Origin: Inquilinus limosus
GTDB lineage: Bacteria; Pseudomonadota; Alphaproteobacteria; DSM-16000; Inquilinaceae
Direction: 5' to 3'
Assembly: GCF_002195995.1 (NCBI RefSeq)
Contig: NZ_NHON01000027.1
Coordinates: forward strand, 1 to 64,000
Length of the DNA: 64,000 bases
The notes under the pieces were generated by a model. It was not told the DNA's origin. It did no database searches and saw only the letters and a program-made list of their open reading frames with translations. This document shows positions 28,101 to 34,227 of the stretch, in pieces; position 1 is the first letter of the stretch; each line of letters begins with the position of its first letter. The position numbers were made by a program, and so were the translations under genes.

Positions 28101-28281
28101 GCTGGGCCTGGCCGTGGTCGGTGGGCTCGTGGTGTCACAGATGCTGACGCTCTACATCACCCCGGTCTTGTACCTCTATGTCGAGGACCTGACCCACGGC
28201 GCCCTGTCCTTCGGCCGCTGGATCCGCCGCGGCGGCAAGGGCGCGCCGGCCAAGGGTGCCGCTCACGCCCCGGCGGAGTAG
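25144..28281 (+). CDS. RND multidrug efflux permease (MdtB/MdtC-type)
   Basis: A 1045-residue proton-driven pump. It has the usual N-terminal NLSELCIRRPVMTTLLTGAM, the repeated periplasmic porter domains, twelve membrane helices, and the proton-relay region GLTLSVGLVVDDAIVMLENI with its Asp pair; IIGVLMLIGIVKKNAIMMID is the symmetrical segment in the second half. It starts 22 bases after the adaptor and forms an operon with it. No outer-membrane factor gene follows, so a shared TolC-type channel is expected. Likely substrates are drugs or other toxic compounds, but none is predictable. Confidence 0.95.
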   Translation: MNLSELCIRRPVMTTLLTGAMVLAGLFAFGQLPIAALPNTDFPVINVSASLPGASPDTMASSVATPLEKQFETIAGIQSMSATSVQGATTITLEFDLNRDIDAAAADVQSAITAVQRKLPPEMTSPPSYRKVNPADAPILLLSVSSDTLPLATLDNYAEQVISPSLSTLSGVAQVSIYGSQKYAVRIQVDPDALNHRGISVDDIQKAVAAANVNTPVGTLQGPQQQLILQADTQMYDAKAFADLIVASPNGMPVRLGDVAKVIDSVENDQTASWFDQNRSIVLAVQRQPDANTVAIVDSVKELLPKFSADMPPSVKISVLNDRSTSIRQAVTDVQFTLGLTIALVVMVIFLFLRRLSATIIPTVTVPISLIATVAGMYLCGFSIDNISLLGLTLSVGLVVDDAIVMLENIVRYIEEGMKPFEAALKGSREIGFTILSITLSLVAVFIPVLLMGGVVGRIFNEFAVVVTMSIAASAFVSLTLTPMMCSRFLHSHDEEKPEGALGRTLERGFDAILGFYSRTLRWCLAHRPVMLLVFFGTIAGTMLLFQAIPKGFFPTEDLSQILVTTQARQDVSFDAMAGLQSQVRDVFRKSPYVDHVVSSIGTNGYGGTLNSGRLFVQLKPKEQRPPLDAVISDLRRQLGQVSGIDSYMVPVQNLRVGGRTSSAQYQFVMQGLNQQELYSWAGRMTTEMRKSSVLQDVVSDLQLSALQATLKVDRDKAAQLGVTSDALRSTLYGGFGTEQISTIFTSVDSYEVILELDPAFPWTADSLDKIYVRSSNGDLVPLGAFATVERTAGPLSVNQQGQLPAVTISFNVAGGKSLSDATAEIDRIKAEINLPVTITTAYAGNAQVFQQSLQNQGLLLLGAVLTIYIVLGILYESFTHPLVILSGLPSAAIGALGTLMLFRTDLSVIAIIGVLMLIGIVKKNAIMMIDFALNAQRSEKLTARDAIYRACTLRFRPIMMTTMAALMGALPIAVGQGASAELRQPLGLAVVGGLVVSQMLTLYITPVLYLYVEDLTHGALSFGRWIRRGGKGAPAKGAAHAPAE

Positions 28282-28386
28282 GCGTCGCCGGAGCCGGCCC
28301 CTCACCCTCCCGCCGCCAACGCGGCGCGGCGGGCCCCTCCCTCTCCCCAACTAAGGTATTCACACATCTATCGAGTGCAGTGCGCG

Positions 28387-28590
28387 TTGCCTCTCCCGCT
28401 TGCGGGAGAGGCCGGAGACGCGAAGCGGCTCCGGGTGAGGGCTTTGCGGCGGCGATACCAGGATCATCGCTTCAGGACAGGATGGATCCTGCGCTTGCTC
28501 ATGGCGAGGTCCGTGTGCTTGGCGAGACCGCTGGCCCTCACCCGGACATCCTTCGGATGTCCGACCTCTCCCGCAAGCGGGAGAGGCAAT
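28387..28590. repeat. MITE-like repeat D, copy 1
   Basis: The left end is ATTGCCTCTCCCGCTTGCGG-like (here TTGCC...) and runs to GGTGAGGG. The right end, CCCTCACCCGG through GGGAGAGGCAAT, is its inverse. Each arm contains the palindrome CCTCTCCCGC-TT-GCGGGAGAGG. The roughly 95-base core resembles that of the copy at 44709. Confidence 0.75.
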
Positions 28591-28639
28591 CTGTTCGTAG
28601 ACCCGCCGTTCGCTACCGACACTCGATGTGTAGACGCCG

Positions 28640-28735
28640 TAGCTCTCCCCAAGGAGAGGGGAGACACAGCCGCGGCCCTCTCACCTCTCCTTGGGGAGAG
28701 GTCGACATCGCGCAGCGATTTCGGGTGAGGGGGAG
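28640..28735. repeat. related hairpin block with CTCTCCCC arms
   Basis: AGCTCTCCCCAAGGAGAGGG and CCTCTCCTTGGGGAGAGG are short hairpins, followed by a GGTGAGGGGGAG end like that of repeat D. It looks like a divergent relative. Confidence 0.5.
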
Positions 28736-28859
28736 AGCGGCCCGGCAGGCTTCTCAATGCCGTCGGAAGAATGCAGGCCCAGCGTGCGGGCGTGATGCCA
28801 GGCGCGGGCAGCCGGCGGCGCCCGGCACGGGTCATCCGTGCCGGTGTCTTTCCGCCCAG

Positions 28860-29621
28860 TCATGCATCCAGTCGTCGGCGGTCGTGCTCCCGGCCCTGGC
28901 GCTCGGCCGGATCCGCGCCGGGCGGCGCCGTCGCAGGGGGGCCGGACCCTCCCTGCCCTCCTCCTGCAGGAGGCAACGGAACCGATCGGGGCGGCGCCAC
29001 GGCGCCTGCGGGCGGGCCGGAGGCGCCGTACCCATCCCTGGGCGGGCCGGAGGTCCCGCGGGCCTCCCCGGCGGCCGGGCTGGCCTTGCCGGTCCCGGCC
29101 GGCCCGGCGCCGCCGGGCCGGTGCGGCGGCAGGCCGAGGTCGCGGCGGAGCCGGGCGATCAGGACGTCGATCGGCAGGGCGGTGTCGGCGAGGTCGGCAT
29201 CGATGCGCTCGTCCTCGGCCAGCCGTTCCCAGAGATCGGCGGTCAGCCGCTCCCTGGCCTCGGGCCTTTCAGCGGCGATGGCGCGGGACATGCGTTCGCC
29301 GACGGCACGGCGCCGGCGGTCCTTCTCGTCCTGCCGCCGGTCCTTGTCGGCCGCGGCCTCGCGCTGGGCCTCCTCGCGCTGCTCCCGCAGCTTCAGCTTG
29401 AGGGCGATGGCGCGGCGGATGCCGAGGAAGAGGCTGCTGAAGCGGGTCTCCGCCTCCCCGGCGCGATCGAGATCGCCGGCCTCGAGGGCGGCGACGCCCT
29501 GGGCCTGGAAGCCGCGGGCCAGCCCGAGGGCGAGCTCCGTCAGCTCGGACAGCACCGCGGCCTCATCCGTGGCCGGCGAAGCGGCGGGCGGAATCTCGGC
29601 TTTGATCGCATCATCGACCAT
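28860..29621 (-). CDS. SOS-box-preceded coiled-coil protein of unknown function
   Basis: A 253-residue protein I cannot assign. It starts MVDDAIKAEIPPAASPATDE; residues about 20-85 are helical (LGLARGFQAQGVAALEAGDL), followed by a highly charged Arg/Lys/Glu-rich stretch (EAAADKDRRQDEKDRRRRA) that fits a coiled coil, then a helical part ending PIDVLIARLRRDLGLPP, and a Pro/Gly/Ala-rich disordered tail. No signal peptide or catalytic motif is seen. On the minus strand a TTGACT-17-TCTAAT promoter lies just before ATG 29621, and a LexA-type box sits inside the promoter spacer, so the gene is predicted to be DNA-damage inducible. The transcript may be nearly leaderless, with few bases between the -10 and the ATG. 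Confidence 0.6.
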   Translation of the reverse strand: MVDDAIKAEIPPAASPATDEAAVLSELTELALGLARGFQAQGVAALEAGDLDRAGEAETRFSSLFLGIRRAIALKLKLREQREEAQREAAADKDRRQDEKDRRRRAVGERMSRAIAAERPEARERLTADLWERLAEDERIDADLADTALPIDVLIARLRRDLGLPPHRPGGAGPAGTGKASPAAGEARGTSGPPRDGYGASGPPAGAVAPPRSVPLPPAGGGQGGSGPPATAPPGADPAERQGREHDRRRLDA

Positions 29622-29626
29622 GCCCA

Positions 29627-29656
29627 AATTAGAACAAAACACGAACACATAGTCAA
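29627..29656 (-). promoter_or_regulatory. sigma70-type promoter with embedded LexA (SOS) box
   Basis: On the minus strand TTGACT and TCTAAT are 17 bases apart, very close to consensus. The plus-strand sequence GAAC-AAAACAC-GAAC (29632-29646) matches the alphaproteobacterial LexA box GTTC-N7-GTTC in reverse and overlaps the spacer and -10, where LexA would block polymerase. Confidence 0.7.
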
Positions 29657-29706
29657 GCGAAACCGTTCCGATCAATCGTCGGGCGCAACGTCGGGGTCCG
29701 GCAGTG

Positions 29707-29742
29707 CTGGATGGCCACGCCCCTGCGGGGCTCGCCATGACG
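29707..29742. repeat. half copy of palindromic repeat, family B
   Basis: CTGGATGGCCACGCCCCTGC... to GCCATGACGG is the right arm only; the left arm is absent. Confidence 0.7.
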
Positions 29743-29903
29743 GTTCCTTTTCATGGACGCCGTGCCAGAGCGATGAGGACGCTCGACGCCCGGCTCGGCG
29801 AACCATCTGCCGCGAGTGCCGGTCAGCCGATCGAAGAACTGCGCCATCCGCTGACGCTGCGCGGCGTCGGACAGACGGCCGGGGCGCCCATCGAACAACC
29901 ATC

Positions 29904-30029
29904 ATGTTCCGCACCGCCGGCGTTAAGCCTCACGAGTTCGTCGCGACGTCAGAGCGTCGAATGCGCTGCCGCCAATGCGACAAACGCCGCTGTGTCGCAT
30001 TCTTGATCAGGTGGACTGACGTCCAATAG
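29904..30029 (+). CDS. tiny Cys-containing ORF, possible gene remnant
   Basis: A 41-codon frame with product MFRTAGVKPHEFVATSERR followed by MRCRQCDKRRCVAF. The Cys-x2-Cys plus a later Cys resembles half a zinc ribbon. No clear RBS is visible and the surrounding sequence looks degenerate, so it may be a fragment of a lost gene. Included because the Cys pattern is unlikely to be noise, but the evidence is weak. Confidence 0.2.
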   Translation: MFRTAGVKPHEFVATSERRMRCRQCDKRRCVAFLIRWTDVQ

Positions 30030-30041
30030 AAAAAGGATTTC

Positions 30042-30599
30042 TTATTTCTTGGGCGAAGAAGGTCCAGTATTGGGAGGACCGGATGAAAAACATACCAGAT
30101 CATTACCACAGTCGCAGTAGATTTTTGCGCCCCCATCCAGATCTTGGCAAGCCTGCTCAGTGCCGTCAGAACAATAACCGCCAACCGTCCACCCGCAATA
30201 ATACCCACCGCATGACGTGCATTTTCCTGGGCAATCACTTGCGCTGCCGACCGGAACGGGATGGCTGGTAACACAATTTGGAAGTTTTTGTGCTTCAATA
30301 ACACCGCCACACACATCCAAATATTGCTCCACATAGTGGGGATCTTGAGTGACACTGGTCCCGGTGAGTTGGAATTGAGAGCCCGGGGGAACTTTTATGT
30401 CTTCTATACCACAATCGTTGTCGGCTATAGCAGCCTGACAGTCAGATAGGACGTTATTCTTTGCCTCACCTAACGTGGTATACCGGTATTTGAGACAATG
30501 CTCACCGATTGCCACGGTCTGTTGTTGTTGACCGTAAGAGGGCTCCGTGATGGCGCTCAATATCGCGAGAGCCGCGAATAATTTGAGGTATTGGCGCAT
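30042..30599 (-). CDS. cysteine-rich secreted protein, unknown function
   Basis: A 185-residue protein not assignable to a family. MRQYLKLFAALAILSAITEP is a signal peptide with cleavage expected after SYG. The mature chain contains about 14 Cys, an even count, in pairs such as DCPGKCTSCGGYYCGW and YCDCGNDLVC, so it is probably a disulfide-stabilised exported protein. Codon use and base composition are visibly more AT-rich than the rest of the window (for example many AAT, ATA and TTT codons), which suggests recent horizontal acquisition. An AGG lies before the ATG. Upstream, 30600-30730 is strongly AT-rich and probably carries the promoter. Confidence 0.7.
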   Translation of the reverse strand: MRQYLKLFAALAILSAITEPSYGQQQQTVAIGEHCLKYRYTTLGEAKNNVLSDCQAAIADNDCGIEDIKVPPGSQFQLTGTSVTQDPHYVEQYLDVCGGVIEAQKLPNCVTSHPVPVGSASDCPGKCTSCGGYYCGWTVGGYCSDGTEQACQDLDGGAKIYCDCGNDLVCFSSGPPNTGPSSPKK

Positions 30600-31018
30600 A
30601 AGGACACCTCACTCGGGGAGCGGCATATGCGATAAGTTCACTATGGTCGCGAATAAATAGAAACGCAAACACCAAAAATAGAAGAAACTCATCAAATATA
30701 TGATTGATAAAGATAAAATTAGAGCAGGATGGCGCAGTGCGAGGATTGCAGACTGGCTAGACGGCGACAATCTGCCCTTCCCGATCAGCCGGGCCTGCTA
30801 GAGGGCGCCCGGAGGCGGCGACGCCCGCTTCGAACTTGGCCTTGCCGCGCCGGCCCTTCCGCGGATCACCGAGATGTCGGTATCGAAATCGAGACCAGCG
30901 AAAAGCTGATGCCGATGCCGTTCTTCCCCAGCTGCCTGCGGGTGAAGTCGGGGTTGGTGCGCTCTCCGACAACGGGCGGCATCGGCATTGTCGAGGAGCA
31001 CGTCGCTCTGCCCCGCTC
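30600..31018. other. gene-free stretch, AT-rich first part
   Basis: The first 130 bases are markedly AT-rich and precede the secreted Cys-rich gene. The rest is GC-rich but I see no convincing gene; short frames on both strands look like background. A degraded gene cannot be excluded. Confidence 0.5.
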
Positions 31019-32521
31019 CTACGGCCGCCGGAAGAACTTGGGCCCCAGCGGCCGCAGGCGGACGCCGTCGCGCAGCCGGGTGAAGGGCTGAGCCGCGGGG
31101 TCGGCCAGGTTCGGGCCCGGCGCCTCGACCACCAGCACCGCCTCGGCGATCGGCTCGAAATCGGCGCGGAAATGCACCGAGCTCTTCAGCGCCAGGATCT
31201 TCTGCGCTGCCGGCTCGACCCCGAGATGGCGGAACATCGCCTGGTCGGCCGCCTGCTGCTTGCGGCTGGACACGGCGACGCGCACTCCGCCCGGGTGACG
31301 CAGCAGCGCCATCGGGCCGAGCTGCATGCGGTTGCCGCCATAGAACGGCCCGGTGCCGATGAAGCGGCCGTCGCCCAGCGCCTCCACCGTCCATTCCGCC
31401 CGCAGCGGCTCCTGCCCGCGATAGGCGGTGCCGGCGCCGATGCCGCGATCCAGCACCGCGCCCACGCCGGCCGCATGCGCCGCCTCGGCCGTCGCGGCGT
31501 CGGCCAGCAGGCCCAGCACCGCGCCCTCGGCCCCGCCGCGGATCAGCGCCTCCAACAGCACCACCCCGTCGGATTCGGCGCCGCCGCCGGGATTGTCCTG
31601 GGTGTCGGCCAGCACCACCGGCCGCGCCGCCCCGGCCGCCCGGCGCCGCGCCTCGGCCACCGCCGCGTCGGGCTGCAGCAGCACCGGCACGAAGTCCGGC
31701 TCCGCCGCCGCGATCGCCGCCATCATCTCGTCCACCGCCGCGGCCAGCGCCGCGGGATCGGCGCCGTAGCCGACCAGGCTGGGCCCGCAATCGGCGAAAT
31801 CCGCCGCCGGGAATCCCATGGAGAGGCCGAGCGAGACGCCGTGCCGGCGCTCCAGCTCCGCCAGCAGCGCATAGAGGCGCCGCGCCGGGTCGGCCAGCGT
31901 GCACTGCGCCACCAGCGACACCAGGAACTCCGCCTGCCGGAATGCCTTGCCCGGCCGCCAGCCGGCCAGCATCCGGTCCAGCAGCGCCGCCGCCCGGGCC
32001 CCGGTCTCGGCCATGTCGACATGCGGGTAGGTGCGGTAGGGCACCAGCAGGTCGGACAGGTCGGCCATCCGCGGCGTGACATTGGCATGCAGGTCCAGGC
32101 TGGCCACCACCGGGATGTCCGGGCCGGCCACGGCGCGGATGCGGGCCAGGATCTCGCCCTCCCCGTCCGGCACGCTTTCGGTCACCATGGCGCCGTGCAG
32201 GTCGAGATAGACGGCGTCGACCGGACCGGCGGCGCGCAGGTCTTCGGCCAGCATCGCCGTGATCCGCTCGAAGGCATCGTCGGTGACCGGCGCCGAGGGC
32301 GAGGCCGAGCACCACAGGAGCGGCGCGATCTCGTGCCCCGCCGCGGTGGCGGCCTCGAGGAATCCGGCGGCCGGCAGGTTGATCCCGGCCAGGGCCGGCG
32401 CCAGGGCGGCACCGCGCGACAGACCGGGCCAGCCATCGGCCGTCTCGAACTGCGCGAAGCCGGCCTTCACCGAGGCGAAGCTGTTGGTCTCGTGCTGGAA
32501 CCCGCCGACCGCGATCCTCAT
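31019..32521 (-). CDS. M81-family metallopeptidase (MlrC-like)
   Basis: A 500-residue protein. MRIAVGGFQHETNSFAS opens the M81 domain with its metal-binding His/Glu, DAVYLDLHGAMV and VASLDLHANVTPRM are the conserved acid/His sites, and VVLADTQDNPGGGAESDG is the family hallmark. C-terminal PGPNLADPAAQPF follows the MlrC C-terminal domain. MlrC was found in microcystin degradation, but most bacterial members act on other, unknown amides or peptides; there are no mlrA/B/D genes here. ATG 32521 has GGAG upstream; a GTG nine codons earlier is rejected. Confidence 0.85.
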   Translation of the reverse strand: MRIAVGGFQHETNSFASVKAGFAQFETADGWPGLSRGAALAPALAGINLPAAGFLEAATAAGHEIAPLLWCSASPSAPVTDDAFERITAMLAEDLRAAGPVDAVYLDLHGAMVTESVPDGEGEILARIRAVAGPDIPVVASLDLHANVTPRMADLSDLLVPYRTYPHVDMAETGARAAALLDRMLAGWRPGKAFRQAEFLVSLVAQCTLADPARRLYALLAELERRHGVSLGLSMGFPAADFADCGPSLVGYGADPAALAAAVDEMMAAIAAAEPDFVPVLLQPDAAVAEARRRAAGAARPVVLADTQDNPGGGAESDGVVLLEALIRGGAEGAVLGLLADAATAEAAHAAGVGAVLDRGIGAGTAYRGQEPLRAEWTVEALGDGRFIGTGPFYGGNRMQLGPMALLRHPGGVRVAVSSRKQQAADQAMFRHLGVEPAAQKILALKSSVHFRADFEPIAEAVLVVEAPGPNLADPAAQPFTRLRDGVRLRPLGPKFFRRP

Positions 32522-32637
32522 GCGCCCCACTCCCCTCCGGTCCGTCACGGTACCGTCATCGCACAGCCGGGCCGGAGGGTCGAGCCGCGAGAGCCCGGGA
32601 TGACGCCCCCGCTGGCCCGGCCTAGGATGGCCATCTC

Positions 32638-33387
32638 ATGGAGATTCGCATGCGCCCCATCGCCCTTCCGGCCATCCTGATCGCCGCCGCCCTGCTGCCC
32701 TCGCTCGCCGCGGCGGAGGAGACCTGCTACGTGGTCCCGACCCTCAGCGCGGCGGACAGCGTGCCGCAGCTGAAGGCCGTCGCCCCGGGCCAGAAGCGGG
32801 TGCATTTCCTCAAGGGGGCGGCCGGCGGACAGGGCTGCCCGAAGGACACCGCCGCCTGCCGGATGAAGGAGTATCTGGTGGCGAATGACCGCGTCGTCGT
32901 CACCGCCATCCAGGGCGCCTATGCCTGCGCCACCTTCACCGGCGGCGCCCCGAACTTCGCCACCACCACCGGCCTGCTGCCGCTGAGCGCGCTGGCCGAC
33001 ACGCCGCAGGCGGCCGAGGGCGACTGGACCGGCGCCTGGCGCAGCGGCGACGAGCAGGAGATCGACATCAAGAAGGCGGCCGGCGGCGCCATCGCGATCG
33101 AGGGCAACGCCACCTATGGCGGCGACGATCCACAGCGGGTGGCGAGTGGCGCGATCAATGCCGGCCAGATCGGCGCCACGCTGACGCCGGAAGGCGACAG
33201 GGCCGCCTTCTCGGCCAGCGATGACGGCAAGGGCGCGGCCTATGACGCCAATCCGGGCGACGACACCGTGTGCCGCGTCCGGCTGTGGCGGGTCGGACCC
33301 TATCTGCTGGCGGCCGACAACCTGATGTGCGGCGGCATGAATGTCAGCTTCACCGGCGTCTACAGCCGGGGCAAGCCGGGGCAGTGA
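32638..33387 (+). CDS. periplasmic protein, unknown function
   Basis: A 249-residue protein with a signal peptide (ALPAILIAAALLPSLAAAEE; cleavage likely after AAA). The first mature part has two paired Cys (CYVVPTLSAADS and GCPKDTAACRM) and an SH3-like appearance (VAPGQKRVHFLKG). The second half, from about residue 120 (EGDWTGAWRSGDEQEIDI), is a small beta domain with another CRVRLWRVGPYLLAADNLMC pair. I do not recognise the family. Either ATG 32638 or ATG 32650 could be the start. It is divergent from the M81 gene. Confidence 0.65.
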   Translation: MEIRMRPIALPAILIAAALLPSLAAAEETCYVVPTLSAADSVPQLKAVAPGQKRVHFLKGAAGGQGCPKDTAACRMKEYLVANDRVVVTAIQGAYACATFTGGAPNFATTTGLLPLSALADTPQAAEGDWTGAWRSGDEQEIDIKKAAGGAIAIEGNATYGGDDPQRVASGAINAGQIGATLTPEGDRAAFSASDDGKGAAYDANPGDDTVCRVRLWRVGPYLLAADNLMCGGMNVSFTGVYSRGKPGQ

Positions 33388-33446
33388 CACGGTGTCCTGT
33401 TGAGGGACTTTCGGGGTGCGGAAGAGCGGAAAGGCTTAATTTCTAT

Positions 33447-33536
33447 TGTCATCGCCGGGCTTGACCCGGCGATCCAGGGGCCACCCGGAGCGGCATCGAC
33501 ATTCTCTGGATGCCCGGGTCAAGCCCGGGCATGACA
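33447..33536. repeat. palindromic intergenic repeat, family C
   Basis: TTGTCATCGCCGGGCTTGAC at the left and GGTCAAGCCCGGGCATGACA at the right end. It lies between convergent genes. Confidence 0.85.
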
Positions 33537-33565
33537 GTAGAAAATGGCTGCCGCCTTGGGCCGAT

Positions 33566-34051
33566 TCACGGATGCTTGTGGATCGGGTCGACCCAGTAGA
33601 CGGCCTCCGGCTTCTCCACCGGCTCGATGTCGAGATTGACCACCACCGCCTCGTTGTCGCTGCGCACCAGCACGCATTCCAGCGGCTCGTCGGTCGAGGC
33701 GTTGATCTCCTGGTGCGGCACATAGGGCGGCACGAAGATGAAGTCGCCCGCCTCGGCCTCGGCGACGTATTCCAGCTTCTCGCCCCAGCGCATCCGGGCC
33801 TTGCCGCGGACGACGTAGATCACGCTCTCCAGCGGGCCGTGGTGATGCGCGCCGGTCTTCGCGTCCGGGTGGATGGTGACCGTGCCGGCCCAGATCTTCT
33901 GCGCCCCGACCCGGGCGGCGTTGATCGCCGCGCGGCGGTCCATGCCCGGCGTCTGCGCCGTGTTGGGGTCGAGATCGCTGCCGCGGATCACGCGCACCCC
34001 GTTCAGGCGCCAGTCGGGAGTCTCGTGATGGTGATCGTGAGGATCGGTCAT
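33566..34051 (-). CDS. cupin-domain protein
   Basis: A 161-residue single-cupin protein. Motif 1 is GAHHHGPLESVIYVVRG (metal-binding His and Glu) and motif 2 is GDFIFVPPYVPHQEIN. The N-terminus has DPHDHHHETPD, a natural His-rich stretch that may add metal affinity. Such proteins are often dioxygenase or isomerase related, or bind signalling ligands; no specific function is clear. ATG 34051 is chosen, since the extension upstream is basic and noncoding in character. The gene is divergent from the phospholipase gene. Confidence 0.75.
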   Translation of the reverse strand: MTDPHDHHHETPDWRLNGVRVIRGSDLDPNTAQTPGMDRRAAINAARVGAQKIWAGTVTIHPDAKTGAHHHGPLESVIYVVRGKARMRWGEKLEYVAEAEAGDFIFVPPYVPHQEINASTDEPLECVLVRSDNEAVVVNLDIEPVEKPEAVYWVDPIHKHP

Positions 34052-34227
34052 GGTTCGGTCTGTCCGGCGGGTCCGCGGCGTTCGGCGCCAGACTGCGCCG
34101 CGACCGGGGCTGGCGCAACCCGGGATCGCCCCTCCCGGCATTTAGTCCGGCCGCCGTCACCGGTCCGTCACGCTGCGCTGCTATTAGGAGCGGCGTCCGA
34201 TTCTTCCGTTGCCATGAGACACCGATC

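Larger units (their letters stand above)
28282..28859. other. intergenic repeat cluster
   Basis: No protein gene. The segment holds one copy of the 205-bp MITE-like element and a second, related hairpin block (28640-28735), all ending in GGTGAGGG-type motifs. Confidence 0.7.

Noticed and set aside
29740..30030. An IS or transposase remnant
   Set aside because: No transposase motif or terminal repeats could be recognised; only a short Cys-containing frame.
30730..30800. A tRNA-like start at the GC-rich edge of the AT-rich islet
   Set aside because: No cloverleaf with T-loop and acceptor stem could be drawn.
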